Shown one piece after another: positions 6,198-10,578 of a stretch of 10,578 nucleotides of DNA (its first letter is position 1; the number at the start of each line of letters is the position of its first letter). Source of the DNA: Coriobacteriia bacterium (GTDB taxonomy: Bacteria > Actinomycetota > Coriobacteriia > Anaerosomatales > JAENZW01); contig JAOUET010000052.1 in NCBI GenBank assembly GCA_029858605.1, forward strand, positions 1 through 10,578. Reading direction: 5' to 3'. The notes below the pieces were generated by a model. That model was not told the DNA's origin. It ran no database searches and was given only the letters and a program-made list of their open reading frames with translations. Both the position numbers and the translations under genes were made by a program.

Positions 6198-7588
6198 GCC
6201 GTGACTCTTCCGCTGTTTCGTGCGTCAAGCTGGCGCAGGATCTCCGGCGCCATCGAAGTCACGTCGCCCGCGCCCATCGTCATGACCAGATCACCATGCC
6301 TTGCACGACCCGCAATGAAGGGTGCAACGTCACCGCGGTGAGGAAGGTAGGCGACTCGCGCGCGCGCGTTGTTATCAAGAACGGCTTCGAGCACCGTCTT
6401 GCCGGTAACGCCCGGTATGGGTGGCTCCCCCGCGCTGTAGACGTCCATCAGGACCAGACGGTCAGCGTCATCGAACGCCGAGCCGAACTCCGGTCCCAGC
6501 GCCTGCGTCCGAGTGTAGCGGTGGGGCTGGAACACGACCCATACCCTTGCAAACCCGGCTTCGTGCGCCGCTTGCACCGTGGCGCGCACTTCCGTGGGGT
6601 GGTGCGCGTAGTCGTCGACGACCGTGACTCCCGCGTGCGTGCCGATGTGGTCGAACCGTCTCTTGACGCCGCCGAAGTCGGACAGGGCGCCGGCGGCTTC
6701 TTCCGCATCCAGACCCAACGCGACGGCAACGGCTATCGCAGCCGCGGAGTTGCTCGCCATGTGCTCTCCCGGGAGCGCCACCGATACCTCGACGGACTCT
6801 CCCGACGGGATGTCGATCCGCAGGTGCTGCGTCGCGCCCTCCTGGCCAGTCCTCGTGTATCGGACATCAGCGTCTTCGGCACAGCCGTACGTGACGATGC
6901 GACTCGTCACCGACGATGCAAGCTGAAGCAGACGTGCGTGATCGGCACACAGAACAAGAGTGCCCTCGTCGGGAACCTTCGCCATGAAGTCCACGAACTG
7001 CCTCTCGACCGCATCGAGGGTGCCGTAGTGGTCCAGATGCTCGGCTTCCACGTTCGTGACTACGGCCACGAACGGATCCAGGAACATGAAGGAGCCATCC
7101 GACTCGTCGGCTTCCATCACGCAGTAGGCTCCCGTCCCTGCTCTCCCATTCGTGCCGAAGTCGGAGACCTCTCCACCGACCAGGAAGGTCGGGTCGAGCC
7201 CCATGCCGGCCAGCATGGTCGCGACCATCGCGCTCGTGCTCGTCTTCCCGTGGGTTCCTGCGACGGCGACCGTCGTCAGGCCGCTGGCGGCTTCGGCCAA
7301 CATCTTCGCTCTCGGCCAGACTTCCAGCCCTCTGTTGCGAGCCTCCTCGAGTTCGGGGTTTCGATCCGGGATGGCTGTCGATACCACGACGACCTCTGGA
7401 TTCCCGAGGTTCCCGGCATCGTGACCGATGGCCACCGGAACGCCTTCCTCCAGAAGGCTGCGCGTGTAGCGCGATTCCTTGAGATCGGAACCGCTCACCG
7501 AGACGCCTCGCTGGTGCAGGACCCTAGCGATCCCGCTCATCCCAGCCCCGCCCACCCCGATGAAGTGTGCGTGCACGCGCTGTTTCAC
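6188..7588 (-). CDS. murC: UDP-N-acetylmuramate--L-alanine ligase MurC
   Basis: This cytoplasmic ATP-dependent ligase adds L-Ala to UDP-MurNAc, the first peptide-stem step (466 residues, normal length). The N-terminal Rossmann domain shows IGVGGAGMSGIARVL (10-24). The central ATP-binding domain has GTHGKTST (111-118), EADESDGSF (159-167) and TNVEAEHLDHYG (178-189). The C-terminal domain shows GGVKRRFDHIG, DDYAHHPTEVRAT and a final GAGDVTSMAPEI. GTG at 7588 is the start; it shares one base with the murG TAG and has AGAAGGGA 7 nt upstream (7596-7603), implying coupled translation. MurC errors (L-Ser or Gly use) are what PgeF, also in this window, is known to correct in E. coli. The C-terminal tail ends ARNSGRVTACP and overlaps murB by 10 nt. 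Confidence 0.98.
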   Translation of the reverse strand: MKQRVHAHFIGVGGAGMSGIARVLHQRGVSVSGSDLKESRYTRSLLEEGVPVAIGHDAGNLGNPEVVVVSTAIPDRNPELEEARNRGLEVWPRAKMLAEAASGLTTVAVAGTHGKTSTSAMVATMLAGMGLDPTFLVGGEVSDFGTNGRAGTGAYCVMEADESDGSFMFLDPFVAVVTNVEAEHLDHYGTLDAVERQFVDFMAKVPDEGTLVLCADHARLLQLASSVTSRIVTYGCAEDADVRYTRTGQEGATQHLRIDIPSGESVEVSVALPGEHMASNSAAAIAVAVALGLDAEEAAGALSDFGGVKRRFDHIGTHAGVTVVDDYAHHPTEVRATVQAAHEAGFARVWVVFQPHRYTRTQALGPEFGSAFDDADRLVLMDVYSAGEPPIPGVTGKTVLEAVLDNNARARVAYLPHRGDVAPFIAGRARHGDLVMTMGAGDVTSMAPEILRQLDARNSGRVTACP

Positions 7589-8712
7589 TACTCAGTCCCT
7601 TCTTTGGCGCTGCTTCCGACAGCCTCGCTGATCACGGCGGCGACTAGCCTGGCCGCTTCCGGCCGTCCCAGTCGCTCAGACGCGGCAGCCATGGTAGCAC
7701 GCGAAGTGGCATCGGCGAGCAAGCGCACGACCTCGCTCGCGAAATCCGGCCCGTCGAGAGCGGAGTCCTCGATCATGACGGCTCCTCCGCGCTCGGAGAC
7801 CGCCTTCGCATTCAGCGTCTGGTGATCGTCCGTCGCATAGGGGTACGGAACCAAAACGGCCGCTCTTCCTATGGCGGTTATCTCGGCAAGCGAGGTGGCA
7901 CCGGCCCTGGCCACGATCAGGTCCGCACCCGCGATGCAGGATCCCATGTCCTCGATGTAGTCGTGGACGCTCCACCGCCCGCCTGCTTCTCCCCCGTGAG
8001 CAGCAAGGTCGGCCGAGGCCGAATCGTATTCTGCCCGACCGGCGATGTGCAGTACACGCACGTTTTCGAGCGCGAGGATCCGTTCGCTAGCAGCCACTAC
8101 CGCCCGATTGATGTGACGCGCTCCCCTGCTCCCGCCGAACACGAGAAGCACGACATCGCCGTTCTCGGCGTCAACGATCCGTCGCCCACGGTCCCGACTC
8201 GCCCCGAGGACGGCCGGGCGCACAGGGTTCCCGGTCACGACACTTCGGCCGGGATGCTTCAGGTAGGCCGAGGAGCCTTCGTACGTCACCGCGACTCTGC
8301 AAGCCCACCGAGACAGCAGCCGGTTTGCGAGACCAGGTACTGAGTTCTGCTCGTGGATGACCAGCGGCGTGTGCCTCACGACAGCCGCCAGGCCAACGGG
8401 GATCGACACGTATCCGCCGAATCCCACTACTACGTCGGGCTCTAGCCTGCGCAAGATGCCGACCGCTTTGAGTGTCGACCAGAAGGCTACTGCCACCGCG
8501 ATCAAGAGCGAAAGAGGGCGTGCACGATCGAACCCCCTCGCCGGAAGCCCGAAGAACGGAATACCCGCCTCGGGAACGAGGCGGGCCTCCAGACCCGATG
8601 GCGTGCCGACGAAAGCGACCTCGTCACGCCCGCTTGCGACGACTTCCCCTGCTACCGCCAGCGCGGGATAGATGTGTCCGGCGGTCCCACCGCCGGTCAT
8701 CAGAACGCGCAC
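7588..8712 (-). CDS. murG: Lipid II synthase MurG (UDP-GlcNAc:undecaprenyl-PP-MurNAc-pentapeptide GlcNAc transferase)
   Basis: This is a membrane-associated GT-B glycosyltransferase of the cytoplasmic face that adds GlcNAc to lipid I, giving lipid II (374 residues). Motifs in order: GGGTAGHIYPALA (7-19) with catalytic-region His13, VVGFGGYVSIP (95-105), HEQNSVPGLANR (120-131), TGNPVRP (160-166), FGGSRGARHIN (192-202), and the UDP-GlcNAc site RAGATSLAEI (269-278) plus PYPYATDDHQTLNA (289-302). The hydrophobic patch around 68-90 suits membrane docking. The start is GTG 8712 with AAAGGAAG 7 nt upstream (8720-8727); the ATG four codons later would be too far from that site. Its first 89 nt lie within the 3' end of ftsW as the frame stands. 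Confidence 0.97.
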   Translation of the reverse strand: MRVLMTGGGTAGHIYPALAVAGEVVASGRDEVAFVGTPSGLEARLVPEAGIPFFGLPARGFDRARPLSLLIAVAVAFWSTLKAVGILRRLEPDVVVGFGGYVSIPVGLAAVVRHTPLVIHEQNSVPGLANRLLSRWACRVAVTYEGSSAYLKHPGRSVVTGNPVRPAVLGASRDRGRRIVDAENGDVVLLVFGGSRGARHINRAVVAASERILALENVRVLHIAGRAEYDSASADLAAHGGEAGGRWSVHDYIEDMGSCIAGADLIVARAGATSLAEITAIGRAAVLVPYPYATDDHQTLNAKAVSERGGAVMIEDSALDGPDFASEVVRLLADATSRATMAAASERLGRPEAARLVAAVISEAVGSSAKEGTE

Positions 8713-9865
8713 TTGGGGGCTTCCTTTCCGTTGCCTGTCCTACCACGCCACGCACACCGCGAGAGCCGTGTGCGGAAACCGACAGCATCAGTCCGATGCA
8801 TACCAGGGTGAACGTGAGCGACGAGCCGCCTGAGCTCACGAGGGGCATCGGAATCCCGGTCACCGGCATGAGTCCCGTGACGGCAGCCATGTTCAGTAGT
8901 GCCTGTGTGACGATCATCGCGGTGACTCCACCGGCGAGAAGTCTGCCGAAGGGGTCGCGCGCGCCCAAGGCGATCCGAACGCCCGCATACGCGAACACGC
9001 CGAAGGCTGCTATCACGGCGAGAGTCCCGAGCAGGCCCAGTTCCTCGCCTATTATCGCGAAGATGAAGTCTGTGTGAGCAGCCGGGAGGTAGAAGAACTT
9101 CTGCCGAGACATCCCCAGCCCGATGCCGTCGATGCCACCCGAACCGAAGGCGAGCATGGCCTGCACCGACTGGTAGCCACCGCCTTGAGGGTCCGCCCAT
9201 GGATCCAGGAAGGCCAGTACTCTAGCCGCACGGTATGGCGCCAGTGCTACGGCCGCCGCAGCAAGTCCCGTCCCGCCGACGAATGCCATGGAAAGCGTCT
9301 TCCAGTCGATGCCTCCTAGAAGGAGCACCAGGTAGACGGTTATGGCTATCGACATCGTGGTGCCCATGTCCGGCTGCGCCATCACGAGCGCTACCACGAC
9401 ACCACACGCCAGGGCGACACGCCCCCAGAACTCCTTGATCGTTATCGCACCGCGATATCGCTGCACCGTCAGGTGTGATACTGCGATGACACACGCGAGT
9501 TTCGCGTACTCCGAAGGTTGTATCGTGAACCCGCCGACGTCGATCCAGCGCGTAGCACCCCACTTTCCGACGCCGATCGCGAGGACCGCGACAAGACCCG
9601 CTACGACAACGCCGTAGATGACCCAGGTCGAGGAGTGGAGTCTTCGGTAGTCGAATCGCGCGGCCACGAACATGAGGACGACTCCCGCAACCGCATACGC
9701 CAACTGGCGCTTCAAGTGGTACGCGCTGTCGCCGAGTTGCACGCTGTCGGCCCCGAACGACGCCGAGTACACCATGACTAGCCCGCCCAGAAGCAAGAAC
9801 AATGTCGCGCCCAACAGCGCGTAGCGGGCAGTCAGTCCTCCTGCGGGCTTCACGTCACGCGCCAC
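8624..9865 (-). CDS. ftsW: Septal peptidoglycan glycosyltransferase FtsW (SEDS family)
   Basis: This polytopic SEDS protein polymerises lipid II at the septum with a partner class B PBP (413 residues). Signatures: GATRWIDVGGFTIQPSEYAK (103-122), AQPDMGTT (163-170), DPWADPQGGGYQ (221-232), the catalytic loop GLGMSRQKFFYLPAAHTDFIFAIIGEELG with Asp266 in HTDF, and PVTGIPMPLVSSGGSS (334-349). About ten hydrophobic helices are visible. The frame extends to ATG 9955, but those first residues lie wholly inside conserved murD; GTG 9865 has AAAGAGGTGG 6 nt ahead and is chosen, overlapping murD by 11 nt. The last 30 residues (from about 384) are Arg-rich and overlap murG by 89 nt; they look like out-of-frame murG sequence. 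'LPAAHTDF' lacks the Glu seen in most FtsWs (LPEAHTDF). RodA is less likely given the cluster position. Confidence 0.95.
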   Translation of the reverse strand: MARDVKPAGGLTARYALLGATLFLLLGGLVMVYSASFGADSVQLGDSAYHLKRQLAYAVAGVVLMFVAARFDYRRLHSSTWVIYGVVVAGLVAVLAIGVGKWGATRWIDVGGFTIQPSEYAKLACVIAVSHLTVQRYRGAITIKEFWGRVALACGVVVALVMAQPDMGTTMSIAITVYLVLLLGGIDWKTLSMAFVGGTGLAAAAVALAPYRAARVLAFLDPWADPQGGGYQSVQAMLAFGSGGIDGIGLGMSRQKFFYLPAAHTDFIFAIIGEELGLLGTLAVIAAFGVFAYAGVRIALGARDPFGRLLAGGVTAMIVTQALLNMAAVTGLMPVTGIPMPLVSSGGSSLTFTLVCIGLMLSVSAHGSRGVRGVVGQATERKPPSARSDDRRWDRRTHLSRAGGSRGSRRKRA

Positions 9866-10578
9866 CGAGAGCCACCTCTTTCGCCAGGCCCGCGACCAGA
9901 CGCTTGAACGCTCGACCGCGATCCGCGTAGTCGTCGAACTCGTCGAAGGACGCACATGCGGGCGAGAGAAGCACCACGTCCGCAGGCTCAGCGAGACCGC
10001 GAGCGGTACTCACGGCGTCTGCCAGGGAGTGCTCCGCGACCCCAGGACACCCAACTGCTTCGAGTGCAACACCGATCTGAGATCCTGCTTCGCCGAAGGT
10101 GACGACGGCCTTGCACCGCGCGCACACTTCGGCGGCAAGATCGGCAAAGTCGTTGCCCTTGTTCCTTCCGCCAAGCAGCAGCACGATATCCCGCTCCGGA
10201 AACGCTGTCAGGGCTTTGACGACCGCGTCGGGGTTCGTCGCTTTCGAATCGTTGAAGTACTCGACCCCATCCACTTCGCCAGCGGGTTCGAGGCGATGCT
10301 CTATCGGCTGGAAGGTGCGAAGCCCTTCCCGAATCGCCTCGATATCTGCACCGAACAGGTGCGCGGCGGCCGCGGCAGCAAGGGCGTTGCTGACGTTGTG
10401 GTCTCCCCGAATACCGAGATCGTCGCGCGCAACCAGGTCTACTCGGCCGGATGCCGTTTCCAGAACCAGCATCTCTCCGGCAAGTCCGGCGCCATTCGGC
10501 AGAGCGCGCCTCCTGCTGACTGGCACCACACGGACTCCCTGAGCCGCGATTCTTCCGGCAAAGGGAGCCGAGCCGGGG
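9855..10578 (-). CDS. murD: UDP-N-acetylmuramoyl-L-alanine--D-glutamate ligase MurD (C-terminal part, 5' end outside window)
   Basis: The frame is open to the window edge and gives the last 240 or so residues of a protein usually near 450, so the N-terminal domain and P-loop are outside. MurD adds D-Glu to UDP-MurNAc-L-Ala with ATP in the cytoplasm. Visible motifs: GDHNVSNALAAAAAA (ATP-domain Asn segment), HRLEPAGEVDGVEYFNDSKATNP (start of the C-terminal domain), LLLGGRNKGNDF and SPACASFDEFDDYADRGRAFKRLV, all standard for MurD and distinct from MurE/MurF. Translation could appear to start at GTG 10529, but coding sequence clearly continues upstream (residues PGSAPFAGRIAAQG precede it). The stop TGA 9857-9855 lies inside the start of ftsW, and the end of murD carries the ftsW ribosome site. 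Confidence 0.96.
   Translation of the reverse strand, partial: PGSAPFAGRIAAQGVRVVPVSRRRALPNGAGLAGEMLVLETASGRVDLVARDDLGIRGDHNVSNALAAAAAAHLFGADIEAIREGLRTFQPIEHRLEPAGEVDGVEYFNDSKATNPDAVVKALTAFPERDIVLLLGGRNKGNDFADLAAEVCARCKAVVTFGEAGSQIGVALEAVGCPGVAEHSLADAVSTARGLAEPADVVLLSPACASFDEFDDYADRGRAFKRLVAGLAKEVALGGA
9872..9881 (-). promoter_or_regulatory. Ribosome binding site of ftsW, inside murD
   Basis: Minus strand AAAGAGGTGG lies 6 nt before GTG 9865 and is a strong match to the anti-SD sequence. It favours GTG 9865 over ATG 9955 (fully inside murD) and over GTG 9853 (18 nt from the site). Confidence 0.7.

Noticed and set aside
5424..6341. A 305-codon open frame on the plus strand, antisense to murB
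   Set aside because: No motifs or ribosome site; the murB frame explains the region.
6357..6368. (CG)6 run, possible slippage or Z-DNA tract
   Set aside because: It lies within murC codons for alternating Arg/Ala and is too short to stand out in GC-rich DNA.
6179..7825. A 548-codon open frame on the plus strand, antisense to murC and murG
   Set aside because: Arg/His/Asp-rich with no domain features; murC on the opposite strand has full conserved motifs. A typical GC-driven shadow.
9866..9955. ATG 9955 as the ftsW start (101-nt overlap with murD)
   Set aside because: The added residues are only the shadow of conserved murD sequence; GTG 9865 has a near-perfect ribosome site.
1..10578. Mobile elements, CRISPR arrays, tRNA/rRNA genes, defence or biosynthetic systems
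   Set aside because: I looked for terminal repeats, transposase motifs, regularly spaced repeats and tRNA-like folds and saw none; the window is essentially housekeeping.

Overview
The window is a GC-rich bacterial chromosome segment carrying the 3' half of a division and cell wall (dcw) cluster. Gene order, all on the minus strand, is murD (partial) - ftsW - murG - murC - murB - ftsQ - ftsZ. Then comes a plus-strand membrane-protein gene (DUF4013 type), and then, again on minus, pgeF (yfiH) - pstS - start of a probable pstC. The order murD-ftsW-murG-murC-murB-ftsQ-ftsZ without ftsA or ddl, followed by pgeF, together with high GC and frequent GTG starts, suggests an Actinomycetota-like organism. 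A Coriobacteriia-type lineage is my best guess. That is an inference from layout and protein character, not a database result.

Right to left (direction of transcription): 10578-4376 is a tightly packed mur/fts block in which every junction overlaps: murD/ftsW 11 nt, ftsW/murG 89 nt, murG/murC 1 nt, murC/murB 10 nt, murB/ftsQ 56 nt. These genes make UDP-MurNAc-peptide (MurB, MurC, MurD), convert lipid I to lipid II (MurG), polymerise septal glycan (FtsW) and link the divisome (FtsQ). ftsZ stands apart behind a 218-nt, locally AT-richer leader with a short dyad, so it may also have its own promoter. It ends at tandem hairpins.

The 1942-3083 region breaks the cluster. A convergent plus-strand gene encodes a four-helix-type DUF4013 membrane protein with a ~70-residue Pro/Ala/Gln repeat tail. 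It has its own TATAAT promoter element and a very strong 15-bp terminator hairpin facing the ftsZ terminator. Beyond it, a divergent minus-strand unit contains pgeF (peptidoglycan editing factor). It is joined without any spacer to a phosphate-binding lipoprotein gene (pstS), which is in turn abutted by an open frame that runs off the window and is probably pstC.

Most of the window is conventional housekeeping sequence. I see no mobile element, CRISPR array, tRNA/rRNA or defence-type locus. The points worth a second look are the tailed DUF4013 gene placed beside ftsZ, the pgeF-pst coupling, the long gene overlaps, the ftsZ leader, and small departures from consensus in FtsZ (tubulin-like GGGTGSG) and FtsW (LPAAHTDF).
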